64,000 bases of DNA from Epiperipatus broadwayi (GCA_028023455.1 JAQFVV010006721.1:248001-312000), one strand, 5' to 3'. Shown: positions 45,676 through 57,574, counted from the stretch's first letter. Numbers and translations are program-made. The notes: generated by a model not told the origin, from the sequence alone.

Positions 45676-46242
45676 TCACATGATCAGCATCTCTTATACT
45701 AGGACATAATTGTTATTAAACAAGGCAAAACTCTCCATACAGTAGTACCATCCTATGCCAACAAGAGTAATATGACTATATAAGCTAATGAGCTTAGATT
45801 GAAAATATTGTTTTCAATTTCATTCTCGTAGTTTTGTAGTTAAGTAGAGATAAAAGGTGGCTGCTGGAGAGTTGCATTAGATCCTAAGATCTAGGTGCAG
45901 TGCTCTCAGATCCAAACCTCCTCACTGACGAAGGCCACAAGCCAGAAACTACTTATAATTAGTTATCTTCATCAGTGAGAAATTGCAGATATCCACTTTG
46001 AGATCACATTCACTTCTTAATCCGATTAAGTTATTCAGTCAAGTCATTAAAATGCATACTTAGTTGTCTAATGTTGGATTGAGAAGTTATCTTTGGAGAA
46101 TGTTTTGAATTCAAAATCTTAAATCTGGGGATATTGAATGAGTAGGCACTAGATAGAGATTTTATGCACAAGCCTTCTGGCTCCATTGATTACTGTGGTT
46201 GGCACTGAGTGGCACTACTGTATGGAGAGTTTTGCCTTATTT
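45676..46242 (+). mobile_element. Family A element, copy A4, hammerhead split by an insert
   Basis: The direct repeat AAAATTAAAAA is at 45665-45675 and 46243-46253. It has CACATGATC at the left end, TATATAAGC near 45777, and the GATCCTAAGATCTAGG block near 45880. The hammerhead 5' part (CTGACGA, GGCCACAAGCC, GAAAC) ends at about 45949. About 180 bp of unrelated sequence follows, then the 3' part TCTGGGGATATTGAATGAG resumes at about 46125. The right terminal is GAGTTTTGCCT. Confidence 0.8.
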
Positions 46243-46652
46243 AAAATTAAAAACGTCAAAAAAAAAAAAGCTAGTGAAGAATTTTTATTACATAAAATAA
46301 AAGATCTGTTGATAGAATATGAGAATGGTAGCAATATATTCACAAGTAAAAACAGCAAACTTTTTAATAACATAAAATGTTTGCTGACAACTATGATGAT
46401 GGTGAAATTGAACAGTTTTACGCTGATTAGAAATTCTTAACGACTGCTTATAAAGATATTGGAGAAAATTTGAATGTTAAGATTGGAAATGAGGGCAAGT
46501 TATGGATAGATAAAAACAACTTTGGATAAAGAAGAGTGATAAAACATTTAAAATTTTCTTTAAAATATGATAGGATAATCAGCGACACAATGGATATAAA
46601 GATCAAGTGATGGAAAGATGCATAATGATAGACATGCTAATACTAAATAGAA

Positions 46653-47010
46653 CAGGGGTCCCCAACCCTATGCCCGCAGGCATCATGGCACTCGCAGACC
46701 ATTTTACATGTACCCACTGCTATATTGAACATGATAAAAAATTATTTATCTGATAAAAATAAATTTAATTTTTAAAATTTCTTATAAATTATTGTATTCT
46801 ATTGTAATCAAATTGTAGGGTATACTATACTTTTACAGCTTAAAGGAGTTTATATGCTAAAATATTATTTTTGAAATAAATATTTTTGTACATTATGTGT
46901 ATTATTAACAATATCCAACTATAAGTTTACATTGGAAAAATAAATGGTGCCCGCCACCTGGCCGGTATTATAGAATGTGCTCTTAAGTGCAAAAAGGTTG
47001 GGGACCTCTG
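46653..47010. mobile_element. Non-autonomous hAT element, perfect 8-bp TSD
   Basis: The ends CAGGGGTCCCCAACC and GGTTGGGGACCTCTG are inverted. The direct repeat AAATAGAA flanks it at 46645-46652 and 47011-47018. At 358 bp it has no transposase. Confidence 0.9.
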
Positions 47011-47036
47011 AAATAGAAGATAATTGTATTTTTATA

Positions 47037-47490
47037 TTGGACTATTTCCTTAATCTAATATGACTATCGACTGTCTTTAGAAAAATTTAACTTTATTTAA
47101 ATATTCCAAATACTTTCAACTGTCAGTAATAGCACATCAAACAGCTTAATATATGCACAATGTTTTCTCTTCAGGTGTTGCTGGTCTGACCAGTGACAGT
47201 ACTAGCATGGGATTTGAACCTGGGACCCTTAGATTCTTGAGTATTTGGCAGGATGACTCGGTTAAAGCATTACCTTAAAATTCAAGAATCTAAGAGTCCA
47301 GATTTGAACCCATGCTAGTACTATCACTTTCTGGCCAGCAACAACTGAAGAAGGGAGAATAATACCTCTCGAAACATTGTGCATATACTAATCTGTTTGA
47401 TGTGCTATTGCTAACAGTTGAATGTATTTGGAATATTTAAATAAAGTTAATAGTCAATACTCATATTAGATGATGGAAATAGTCCAATAT
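47037..47490. mobile_element. SINE family C inverted pair
   Basis: A minus-strand copy (47037 to about 47265) faces a plus-strand copy (about 47273-47490). Their centre holds the tRNA-like ACTCGGTTAAAGCATTACC, and both contain B-box-like sequence (GGTTCAAATCC in the minus copy). The plus copy has CTGAAGA (47347), a stem-like GGGAG...CTCTC, and GAAACATTGTG. This is a hammerhead-like core, but with an extra A after the core and G in the place of H17. Confidence 0.65.
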
Positions 47491-48171
47491 AAAAAAACAC
47501 CTAAAACACCAGCATCACAAACCTTCAGGAAAACACAGAAGATCAATGTTATAATTTTTAAGGGTCATATAAATTAAATCATAATAATTACAAATATCAA
47601 ACTAAAAACTTAAGAAATAATATTGATTTTTGAAACAAAAGAACTGACCAAAATAGAATTTAATAGTCAATGATCAAACAATGCTTATGAAAAAAATTAA
47701 AAATATGGAATAGGAGGAGAGAAAACATACCAGATAAAGAAAAAGTGAAGAATGTTTATATCTCATTATAATCACGCAGAAATAATTTTTCGAAATTTAC
47801 CTAACAACTAGTCATCAAAGCATATTATCTAGAATAAATAAAAATAGTAAGAAAATAAATATTGGATCATAGAAAAATATCACAAATATAAATCCAAAGA
47901 AGTATACAAGGTAATGCTAAAAAAAAATCAACAGAAAATGTCATGAAAATATAATAAAAGGATGAATATGAAAGAAATGTTCTTTATCAAAAACAATGAA
48001 ATTGATATACTGGAATTAAACGTGAGTATATTGAAAAGTAGGAATTGTGTAAATGATGGAATAGCCAGAACATATATGTGGATTTTTTACTTTAGAAAAT
48101 TTGCAGACTATTTAATATAGACATAATAAACACTTCCTCATTCTTTTCAAATTCATATAATAAAAAACAAA

Positions 48172-48226
48172 TGACCCCCAAGATGCATTTCGTGCTGAAC
48201 CAGCGTTCATCAGTTGGCCCATGTCA
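48172..48226 (-). ncRNA. Hammerhead ribozyme motif, family B
   Basis: On the minus strand: CTGATGA, stem II ACGCT/AGCAC (two weakened pairs), GAAA. The self-complementary ATGCAT forms stem III, and the cleavage triplet ATC is followed directly by TTGG, which pairs with CCAA. TGAC/GTCA form the outer stem I. Confidence 0.65.
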
Positions 48227-49077
48227 CTTATCTCTCATATATATCTATTATATGCAAAGTATTTATCTAGAGTAAATTCTTACATTTTCATTTACCATTG
48301 TCAAACTTCCTCCACTCACAACTTTGACGCCATCCATTTCAGATAAATACACTAATGATTATTACTAATCATTTTCAAACTAGAGATTATCTCTAGCACA
48401 GATATAAACTTTAAACCTCAGTTAAAGATATATTATGGAAAAAGACAAAGTACCTAAAGTAAGAACACAATCATTATTTGAATGAATATATATTAACAAA
48501 AAAGCAGGATGTAAAAATTACAGAACCATTACTCTAATATTTTAGTCAAAGTTTTAAATAAATAAAAATTAAAAGATCAAAAAAAAAATACCAGATAAAC
48601 AAACTGGACATAAAAAAAAATACAATACTACAACTATTATCATATTAACTCCTTTCAGAGAGAGTTAGGAAAAAAGAAAACAATTACATCTGTTGACTTT
48701 CAGAAGGCCTTTGGCATCATTGATAAAAACTTAGTGCTTGAATCATAAAATTGATAATAAACTTATTAATGTTCTAGAGAAAACAGTGACTTTCGCAGGT
48801 CAGAAAATGAAGATGATCCAATCTTATCAAATATTTTTTTTAGATATCTAGAAAGACTAATAGATAATAAGGTCAAAGAAAAGTGTGAAGGCACATTAAT
48901 GTTTGATATACAGCAAGAAGTAAATAATATTGTAATTACTGGAAAAAAAAATATCAAAACACCACATAATCACCATTTCATATACTTACACATGCTGTTA
49001 ATAAGAGTACCAAACACCCCATAGAGTAGTGCCGTGCAGGAAGGTTTGAGCACAAATTTTCTATCTAATGCCTATTC

Positions 49078-49136
49078 ATCCAACATCCCCAGACTAGTTC
49101 CTAGTTTGTGGCTTTCATCAGTGAGGAGCCTTGGAT
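49078..49136 (-). ncRNA. Hammerhead motif, family A, damaged
   Basis: CTGATGA and both stem I halves are intact (TCCTCA/TGGGGA, ATCCAA/TTGGAT), but GAAA reads GGAA, which changes a core purine. Probably inactive. Confidence 0.6.
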
Positions 49137-49212
49137 TTGAGAGCACTGCACCTATATCTTAGGAACTAATGAAATCCTCCAGCAGCCTCCTTTTACCTAT
49201 TTGGTTAACTAT

Positions 49213-49266
49213 AAGGCTCCTGACTGATGAAAGCCACATGCTAGAAACTAGTCTGGGAATGTTGGA
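49213..49266 (+). ncRNA. Hammerhead motif, family A, outer stem I lost
   Basis: CTGATGA, stem II AGC/GCT with loop CACAT, GAAAC and the TAGTC triplet are present. Inner stem I pairs TCCTGA with TGGGAA only in part, and the ATCCAA half is absent because the unit is truncated. Confidence 0.5.
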
Positions 49267-49631
49267 TGAGTAGGCACTAGATAGGGATTTTATCCTCAAA
49301 CCATCCTACATCCATTGATTACAAAGGCTTGCATCTGGTGGCACTACTGTATGGAGAGTTTGGTACTCTTATTAACAGTATGTGTAAGCATATGAAATAA
49401 TGATCATGTGATGTTTTGATGGTTTTATACCTAGCCGAGTCATAGGATAATAGTGATTGTAGTTTTTGAAGAACCAAAGAAACCAAAATGCATAGATGCT
49501 GATCCATATGTCTATACAAGCAAATAAGCTTGAGCTGGAAACATTATGGTGTTTTCATCTTGAGATCCTAGCTAAAAGATGGCTGCTGGATAGTTACATT
49601 AGATCCTAAGATCTAGGTGCAGTGCTCTCAA

Positions 49632-49690
49632 ATCCAAGGCTCCTCACTGATGAAAGCCACAAGTTAGAAACTAGTCTGGGAATGTTGGAT
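49632..49690 (+). ncRNA. Hammerhead ribozyme motif, family A
   Basis: CTGATGA, stem II AGC/GTT (one G-U) with loop CACAA, GAAAC, TAGTC, then TGGGAA. Outer stem I ATCCAA/TTGGAT is intact. The A-A at 10.1/11.1 is as in the family. Confidence 0.7.
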
Positions 49691-49799
49691 GAGTAGGCAC
49701 TAGGTAGGGATTTTATGCACAAACCTTGATGCATCCATTGATTATGAAGGCTTGCATTTGGTGGCACTACTGTATGGAGAGTTTGGTATTCTTAAAAAC

Positions 49800-52237
49800 A
49801 AAATTAGTTATTTAAAAAGGCAATACGATACAGAGTATAGGCAAACATAGTTAAAACAAACAAAAAAGTGTTTAGAAAAATAAAAAATGAATAGGAAAAT
49901 TAAAATTGATTGTACTGAATTAGATAATATAGTCATCAAGCCATTGATAAGATTTGGAAAAACAAAAATATCTCATAACCCAAATGAAATATATTTGTTT
50001 TATTATTGTAATATGGTTGTTGAACATGAGAAATAATTTTTTTAGTAAGAAGAATCATCATTTGAAAAAACATGGTTACTGAAAGTTATTGAGAATGGTT
50101 TGGATGCAATAAATTGTCAATGAAGAAGATATCTGAAAAATTTTAATGAATCAAATTATAGAGAAAGTTATAATTCTTTTATCATATGATTGTAAAACAA
50201 AAATTTAATAGTTTTGAACATTTATAAATACAAAAGGTGAAGGATTTTTTAAAATTAAAAATTTTAAATTTATTAGTAGGAAGAGATTTATTTAAATGAG
50301 GATATGTTGTGCAATTTTTAAATTTAAAGTCTAATTAGATCTATGTTTATAAAACTAAAAAAATTAAGTAGTTTTTATACTAGAAATGAGAAATTAAATA
50401 ATTATAAAAGTATCGATTTGTATTAAAGAAGAGAATTTAATAAGGATGACATTAGTATAAATTATTCAGATAAATTAAAATATTTTACTTAATAATAATA
50501 ATGTATTAAAAGATACTAATAAAAATATGTTTTTATTTCTTTGCCCTTTAAATTACTTATAAGATTTTGAAAAAGAATGTAAATATCATTAATAATAAGG
50601 AAAAAAATCTTGAAGAGAATTTACTTCAGATAATTTATTAAATAATATTAAAAAAAGAATTAATGAGAACATTATTAATGGAACAGTTTGCTTTAATCCT
50701 TGAATAGTTTAAATTTAATGAAAGGATTGAATAAAAAATATCTTAGCTCAATATTATATATTGTCAAATGGAATACAGGTCATATAATTGTGTTTGAGAA
50801 AGTTAAAGATGTCTTCTTTAAAAATAATGAGAATTAAAGGGACTTTTTTTGATTAAAATGTATCATCCTGAAGCTATCAATTTGATGAAATTTTTTAAAT
50901 ATTAAAGATAAATGAAAAATTAGCTGGAACTGTAAATAAAAAGTTAGATGTATATAAATATATGGTATTTATATACTTTTACACATGAGAAGTACATTTT
51001 TGCAGTGAAAACTTTAATTGTGAATTTACGTTTGGCTAACATTAAGAGTTTTTAATAGGTGTAATTTATTTTATTACATTGATTAATTAGTTTTTGGCAT
51101 TTTGATATTAATATATATAAGATTGGATAAATTTTGTATCTCGGTTAATGAAATATATATAGCATTAATTTTTACTCTGAATAATATTTAGTAAAATAAT
51201 AAATTTATATGAAAGAAAAAATATATTAAAGCTTAAAATTTCAATGAAAAAAATATGTATTAAAATTCTATATGACAATTTTTTCTTGTAACTAATTTCT
51301 TTTTTATTTTTTATAAATATTTTACTTAGCTTACTTCTTATCACTATTTAAAAATTAGAAACATATTCCTGACACATAACCATTGTCACATTTTTGATTT
51401 CTTTTTCATGTTTTTTGAACAATTTGTTTTATTTTTTAAAACTTATTGTATAACAATAAATAAACAGCTTTAAAATACTACATAGACCTTAAGTAATCAG
51501 AAATTGAAAGATTTTTTTAGTGTAAAATAAATTTCTGTGTGTACTCACACCTATGAAATTGCAGGCTTTTTGATTTTATGATAGTGGTCTTTGTAATTGT
51601 TTATAGATGGCTTTAAGAATCAGAGATCAAGATATAACACAGTTTTGATAATGGGATTTTTAATTTTAATTGATTAAAAGCAAAAACAAGTATACTTATA
51701 ATTGTTATGCCTCTGGTAATTCAAAAAATAATCTACAGAATGTACTTCATGTTTTAAATATAACATATAAAAACATGCTTTAGTAACTGTGTTCAAAAAA
51801 CTCACGCTCTTCATCAGCCAGTTTTGGGAAAAAAATCTTCAGCAACTTTTAAGTGGAATAGTTATCAACTTGAGAATATAAGCCAATTTAAATAGTTTGC
51901 TAAGATTTTAGGTCAAGATGGATTTATATGTTGAGGTATAGTAGAGACTCCAATTTGTTGTTAACAAGTTAAAAAATAGAATATTTCATTATGGTGAAAT
52001 AATTATTGCAACCATATTAACTGTATACAGAGTTATTTTACCTAATTTATTGATTAAAAATGGGATTCGTACATTCTATCTTACTATCATAAAGGCAGTA
52101 GAAAACTTTCATTTAAGGATATGCTCTGTAAAGTTGTAAAATACAATGACAAAATCATAAGACTAATTATTATGTTGTTTAACCTGCTAAATGTGATGCT
52201 AAATGTTCCAATATTGTAAACTTTGGATTGGTTATGT
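49800..52237. other. Non-genic AT-rich stretch
   Basis: Purine-rich, AT-rich sequence with short broken frames, possibly the worn continuation of the LINE at 46380-48955. I cannot support any specific gene or element. Confidence 0.4.
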
Positions 52238-52249
52238 AAAATGAACAAT

Positions 52250-52503
52250 AAACATCACATGATCACCGTTTCTTATGCTTGCTTATAACTGTTATTAAAA
52301 CAGGCAAAACTCACTATACATATTGCCACACTCAGCAAGCTAGAGTAGTCAATGGATGCCAGAAGGCCACAAGCCAGAAACTAGTCTGGAGATATTGGAT
52401 GAGTAGTCACTAGATGGGGATTTTATGCACAAGCCTTCTGGCATCCATTGATTATTCTAGCTTGCTATGTGTGGCAATACGTATAGTGAGTTTTGCCTGT
52501 TTT
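52250..52503. mobile_element. Family A fold-back element, copy A6, short, 12-bp TSD
   Basis: The direct repeat AAAATGAACAAT is at 52238-52249 and 52504-52515. The inverted and forward arms share CAATGGATGCCAGAAGG and its inverse. The centre is deleted, so that GGCCACAAGCCAGAAACTAG lacks the CTGATGA half. The junction falls at a GAAGGC shared by the two lost ends. Confidence 0.85.
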
Positions 52504-52515
52504 AAAATGAACAAT

Positions 52516-54280
52516 CAATATAAAAAAGGGTTTATTGTGAACTTTTAGCTTGATGATTATGGAAGAGGCAGATCCCATTTGTGTTATTAAGAATATCTCA
52601 AGGACATTTGAAAGAAGTACAATGTTTAATATTTTTACTGAGAAGATATAGTTGAAGATTTCAGAAATAAAAGTTTGCGGCAGAAGTTAGAAAATAGCAC
52701 CATAAATTTATCATATAAGCAGTAATACATAAGCATGTTCTACATGTGAATTTTGAGAAAATTCATCATCTAGATTTTAATTATTATTTCATTGCGTACT
52801 TTTCTTTTAGTAATTTCTAAATTTTTAACCAAAACCAAACTTTCTTAGAATAATCTATAATGAGGCATTATTTTATATAGCGCTATGTTTTTTAAGCAAT
52901 AGTAATTTTAGCGATTAAGCCAATGCACGTGCTTTAAAGATAAATTATAAATGAATACTTAATTTTTCCAGTCACGAGATATAGTATTTTAGAAAGAATG
53001 CAATGAATCCACCCATTCTTTTGACCCAAACGTTTATGTATGGGCAAATCTTAAGTGTGTGGAAATAAGAGCATGAAAGTGTTACATGATCATTTAAATT
53101 ACATTTGTTATGTTTGAACGAATGACACTTGCAAAATCTTTACAATTTACAAAACGTCATTCTTTAGTTGAAATTAAACATATATAATGAGATATTTTAT
53201 ATAGCGCTATGTTTTTTATGCACATGTGCATTGGCTTAATCGCTAGAAATAGGGGAGCTCAGTACCTTGTATAAATTTTCGATAATCTTTACAATAGATA
53301 ATTTTGGATAATCTTCTATAATTAATAATAAAATACAATTTTTTGTTTTCTAGCACTGCACAGTAATAAAACTATTTTGTTTCAATAACTTTTTGAAGAG
53401 AAATTGAAAACCAATGAGAAAAATGATTAATTAAAATAATGTTAGAAATAAATATATCAATTAACCATTGAATAATTACTTTAAAAACACATAACAATCT
53501 ACAACTAGAGGAATACAAACTATTCAAAAATCCAAATAATTTTTTTTTAAACATTTCTTTTAACAGTTCAGAAGAGGATAAATCCTGGGAAACTGCAGAT
53601 CAATATGAAATTTAAGAGAAGATCATGTAAAATAATGTAATAATAATCATAATAATAATATATTAGAGATGAGTTTTGCTCATGACTATATAAACCAATC
53701 TGGGAATCACAAATACATTAAAGCTTTTTAAGCAATCAAATTTTTTTCATGCTTGTCCCCAAATAATGATCTTATTGATTAAAATTATCCCTTAGTCCAT
53801 TTATCCAATCAGTTATTATTTTGGTTATTAAACAGCTTAAACTGTATTTTATTACGAGCTCTGGAAATATTCCAGATTTTATTTATAGGAAATATCCTGA
53901 ATATATTCTTATATTTTTAATTGCTCTTTAATAAAAGACATTTTCCTTAAACTTGCCAAAATTATATCTATTTTTAATAAAAGATCTTGCAATTTAATTA
54001 GAAACGTATAAGCTTCTTTAAATTTTGTACAAGATTGGTCAAATATTTTAAACCTGCTTAAATAATAAAATTATTTTTGATGTTAATAAAGTTTTGACTT
54101 CTAAGCAATATGGTTTTTTTGGCTATTAAGTCGGTGGAATATATTTCCTAATTATTTTTGATCACATTTGTAATAATACTGAAGATCAACATAGATCAGG
54201 CATTATTTGCTTTTAGTGGGATGTACTAGTAATTTCCTGAAGGTTTGTGATGATAGTATTTAGATGTTATAATATGTTAT
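52516..54280. other. Non-genic stretch with an unclassified repeat
   Basis: 52870-53260 contains TAGCGATTAAGCCAATGCAC and, further on, its near inverse, plus a copy of the repeat at 8080-8290. The phrase TATATAGCGCTATGTTTTTT occurs twice (about 52874 and 53199). The rest is AT-rich without features. Confidence 0.4.
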
Positions 54281-54545
54281 TATTTCCATCATCTATCATT
54301 TAATGTTGAATGTCTAGAAAATTTTAAATGTAAATAGGTTAGTAAATTACACAATGTTTTGAGTCGTATTATTCTCTATTCTTCTTTAGGTGTTGCTGGC
54401 CTGACCAGTAACAATAATAGCATAGGATTTAAATTTCCATCTTTAGGTTTTTAAAATTCAATATTTGAAAAATTTAAATAAAGTTCAAAATTTTCTAGAC
54501 ATTCAACATTTAATGATAAAGGATGGAAATAGTCCAACATATAAC
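54280..54545 (-). mobile_element. SINE family C copy with inverted tail
   Basis: On the minus strand it has GCTATTATTGTTACTGGTCA, AGGCCAGCAACACC and AATAATACGACTC as in the other copies. Tail segments (TTTAAATAAAGTT, GATGGAAATAGTCCAACAT) recur in opposite orientation at the right, so it is another partial inverted pair. Confidence 0.55.
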
Positions 54546-55310
54546 ATATTCATTACTAAATTGCTATTTGTGAAGTGCCTCAAGGTTGTATCTTATTTCA
54601 AAGGAATATATGCAATTTTTTGAAATGGTGTGATGATAATAATAAAACATATAAATATAGGCAAATGTCAAGACAAACTTCTCAAGATAGGATAATAGAC
54701 ATTTGTTTCTTGTTGTGTTACTTTAAGTTTGAGAAATCTGTCTTGTCAGAGAAACCATTGGCAGAGTTTTTAAATTTAATTTTCATGAGTGATTTATTTA
54801 TGAATTAATATATTTTGCTTATTTAATGTATGTAAATGAATGTGTGTTGACTGACATTAAATATTTTTTTATATTCAGAGGTAATATCAATATTATCAGC
54901 CGAATACACACCAGTGTTCAATATTTATGGCTTCGAATAAAACTCAACATTATAGTAAGGACTGAACAAAGATGTTTATTAACATGATTTTAAATGCTGT
55001 TATAAATACTACTTAGGGTGTATTTTTGACTGCATACAGATATACCCCCACATTCATTTTCATATTATGTGCCATGTGTTTCATCTTCTCTCTGTCTGCA
55101 TTATCATCTCTCATTTGGTATACTACTGTAGAACACATTGGATTTCTGCAGTTTTTATTGCACCTTGAATAATCTGCATAATTAGGTTAAATTTACATAA
55201 TCCATATTCGAATGGACATTTTGCATATATTAATTTTTTAGAATGTTAACCATGGAGGGATTTATTGAAATTTGTCTGACTAGTTATTCTAAACAAACAT
55301 AATATTATGT

Positions 55311-55312
<2 letters not shown>

Positions 55313-55352
<40 letters not shown>
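55313..55352. repeat. (TA)n microsatellite
   Basis: About 20 uninterrupted TA repeats beside the inner edge of the left LTR. Confidence 0.9.
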
Positions 55353-55359
<7 letters not shown>

Positions 55360-55954
55360 ATACAATTACTTACTAAGATAGTAAACCCCTCCTTTCACTC
55401 TAGAAAATAGTTCAAAATGTTAATTACAAATATAATGCTTAAATCTTTCCGGTCTCATTCAATCTCTTACTATTGGTCTTTCTTTCTTTTTTACTCTATC
55501 TTCTTGTGGTGTTCCAAACTGAGCAAATTCACCATGGTACTTTTGGCAAGTTATTAGACTAGTTATTCACTCTCAAAAGATCAATTTCATCTATAACCAC
55601 AATTTTGGATCTCTCTCTTCTTCTCACACTCCTGATGATGCACCATTATAATCTTTCTCAAAATCTATCATTTCTGAAACTGGAGAATATAATTTTCTAT
55701 TCTTTGATTCCAATGGCTCACTCTAATGACTTGGAAAATGGTTAATGGGTCTTTGGACTTCATGGCTATCAGTCAATATCTCATCTGTTTCAGCAATACT
55801 TTTGATACAACTCCTGCTTGACACTTTTTTCTCAGTATGTTGTGTATCCTTACTGTTTCTCCAAACTTATATTTCATGCTATCTAAATGGTTCTTTCATT
55901 TCTCAATTTTACTAGGGATGAAGACTAATATACGGGTTTAGAATTTTCATTTTA

Positions 55955-56239
55955 TCAACATTTTGGCAGATGTTTTTGTAGTAGACGTACTTGGGATAAA
56001 ATGTTGGTAAACATGACTGACATTAAAGCTTCTTTAATATCCTTATGACTTTTATTTAACATTAACTTCAACTGCTGCAATACATTCTCAGCTAATCCAT
56101 TGGATTCAGGATGGTATGTGGATGTTAGAGCATGTGGAATCCCCTTGTTAGCTAAAAAGTTATAATTATACTGAAATGAATACAGCTCTGTTATCTCAAA
56201 CAATTGACTCTGGATACATGTGACAAGTGACCAACTCAC
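55955..56239 (-). pseudogene. Ty3/Gypsy integrase core fragment
   Basis: The minus-strand frame reads FLANKGIPHALTSTYHPESNG, then LAENVLQQLKLML. This is the end of the retroviral-type integrase core, where the third catalytic acid is the Glu of NGLAE. The N-terminal zinc finger and first acids are missing. It belongs to the element 54881-58926. Confidence 0.8.
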
Positions 56240-56407
56240 TTAATACTCTTATTGAATTCTCCACATCCTTGTTATTTACAAGAACTAAAATAAAATATCT
56301 TATCGTAATATATAAAGGCAAAATATTAACTCTCAAGTTTACTTTCACTGGTACAGATGTTATTCCTCATATTGCGATTGAGTTTCCACTTATATCAGTC
56401 ACTATCA

Positions 56408-56656
56408 CTATTGGTCTACTCCTCTTACCTTTCCTTCTGATATTTTCCAATCTCTCTGTGACATAAGAGACACATGCTCCATTGTCCATTTCCATTTTCT
56501 GATTACATCTGTTACTATTATATCGGTTTTTACTATTTGTAAACAGCTCTTACATTTCCTTCTGATATTCACCCAGTCTTTCAGTGACATAAAAGACACA
56601 TCTGCTTCAATGTCAATTTCCATTCTCACTTTCTTTTCACAAATACAAACATCCAT
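56408..56656 (-). pseudogene. Gypsy aspartic protease fragment, tandemly duplicated
   Basis: MEIDIEADVSFMSLKDW in the upstream copy and, in another frame, MEMDNGACVS...MSQRDW in the downstream copy both derive from the D-T/S-G active-site box. The DNA is directly repeated about 115 bp apart (TTTCCTTCTGATATT, GTGACATAA). Both copies have lost the catalytic triad. Confidence 0.6.
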
Positions 56657-56895
56657 ATAATAAGTTTATTGTGAATATCATTCATCTTCTTGATGTTAGT
56701 TTTTCTTTTCCTGACCCTTCCTCTCAATTACTGTATAGTAATACATTATTTAAGCCAATAAACATCACATGACCACCACCTCCTATGCTTGTTAAACAGG
56801 CAAAACTCACTATACCTATTGCCACACACAGCAAGCTTGAGTAATCAATGGATGCCAAAAGGCTTGTGTATAAAATCCCCATCTAGTGCCTACTC

Positions 56896-56954
56896 ATCCA
56901 ATATCCCCAGACTAGTTTCTGGCTTGGGACCTTCATTAGTGAGGAGCCTTGGAT
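56896..56954 (-). ncRNA. Hammerhead motif, family A, G5 mutated
   Basis: CTAATGA replaces CTGATGA, which hits the invariant G5, and stem II GGTCCCAAGCC is weakened. GAAAC, TAGTC and both stem I parts are intact. Confidence 0.6.
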
Positions 56955-57380
56955 CTGAGAGCACTGTACCTAGATCTTAGGATCTAATGCAACCCTCCAG
57001 CAAACACCTTTTATCTCCATTTAACTACAAAACTATGAGTCATAAACTGAAAACACCTTAATGTTTTCAATCCAAGCCCATTAGCTTATATAGTCATATG
57101 TCTGAATCCAGTTTAGTACCCATACATTTTGGTGTCTTTGGTGGCCATGTGATGTTTATTGGGTTAAAACCAATCCTGCCTAATAGGATAGTGGTGGCTG
57201 TGGTTATTAAAAAACCAAAGACACCAAAATGTATGGGTACTGAACTGGGTTCAGACCCATATGTCTATATAAGCTGATGGGCTTGGGTTGAAAACATTAA
57301 GGTGTTTTCAGTTAAATGAAGATAAAAGGTGGTTTCTGGAGGGTTGCATTAGATCCTAAGATCTAGGTGCAGGCTCTAAG

Positions 57381-57439
57381 ATCCAAGGCTCCTTACTGAT
57401 GAAGGCCACAAGCCAGAAACTAATCTGGGGATATTGGAT
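57381..57439 (+). ncRNA. Hammerhead ribozyme motif, family A
   Basis: CTGATGA, stem II GGC/GCC with loop CACAA, GAAAC, and cleavage triplet ATC (in place of GTC) followed by TGGGGA. Stem I TCCTTA/TGGGGA has two U-G pairs; the outer ATCCAA/TTGGAT is intact. Confidence 0.7.
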
Positions 57440-57574
57440 GAGTAGGCACTAGATGGGGATTTTATGCACAAACCTTCTAGCATCCATTGATTACTCTAGC
57501 TTGCTGTGTGTGGCAATATGTATAGTGAGTTTTGCCTGTTTAATACATTATTTTTTGATCTTTCTATGATTGTT

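Larger units (their letters stand above)
46380..48955 (+). pseudogene. RTE-like LINE relic, interrupted by younger insertions
   Basis: Endonuclease-like FYADIRNSLTTAYKDIGENL and VKIGNE (about 46418-46490) resemble the FY..L......KD.....GD.N..VG block. After a hAT insertion (46653-47010) and a SINE pair (47037-47490), RT-like KKAGCKNYRTITL occurs near 48510, VDFQKAFGIIDKNLVLE near 48695-48745, and a badly worn FADD-region near 48895. A family B hammerhead repeat (48172-48226) and copy A5 (from 48958) also lie in or beside it. Stops are numerous. Confidence 0.5.
48958..49795. mobile_element. Family A composite, copy A5, three hammerhead motifs
   Basis: It contains a minus unit (48958-about 49195), a plus unit fragment (about 49200-49370) and a second plus unit (about 49385-49795). 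The last has a TATA-like stretch near 49513 and the GATCCTAAGATCTAGG block near 49603. The ends read GAGTACCAAACACC and its near inverse. No clean TSD is visible. Hammerheads lie at 49078-49136 (minus), 49213-49266 (plus, outer stem I lost) and 49632-49690 (plus). Confidence 0.75.
56753..57540. mobile_element. Family A fold-back element, copy A7, near full-length dimer, 13-bp TSD
   Basis: The direct repeat TAATACATTATTT is at 56740-56752 and 57541-57553. The minus unit is followed head-to-head by the plus unit, joined around 57140-57190. Each has TATATAAGC or its inverse, the GATCCTAAGATCTAGG block and a hammerhead (56896-56954 minus; 57381-57439 plus). It is inserted in the Gypsy element, so it is younger than that element. 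Confidence 0.9.

Noticed and set aside
51795-51835. CTGATGA on the minus strand as a hammerhead
   Set aside because: No GAAAC follows at a suitable distance and no stem I can be drawn.
56789-56980. Small ORF related to one at 60326-60532 (minus)
   Set aside because: Both translate the palindromic family A repeat, including its hammerhead region; the similarity reflects the repeat, not a protein.
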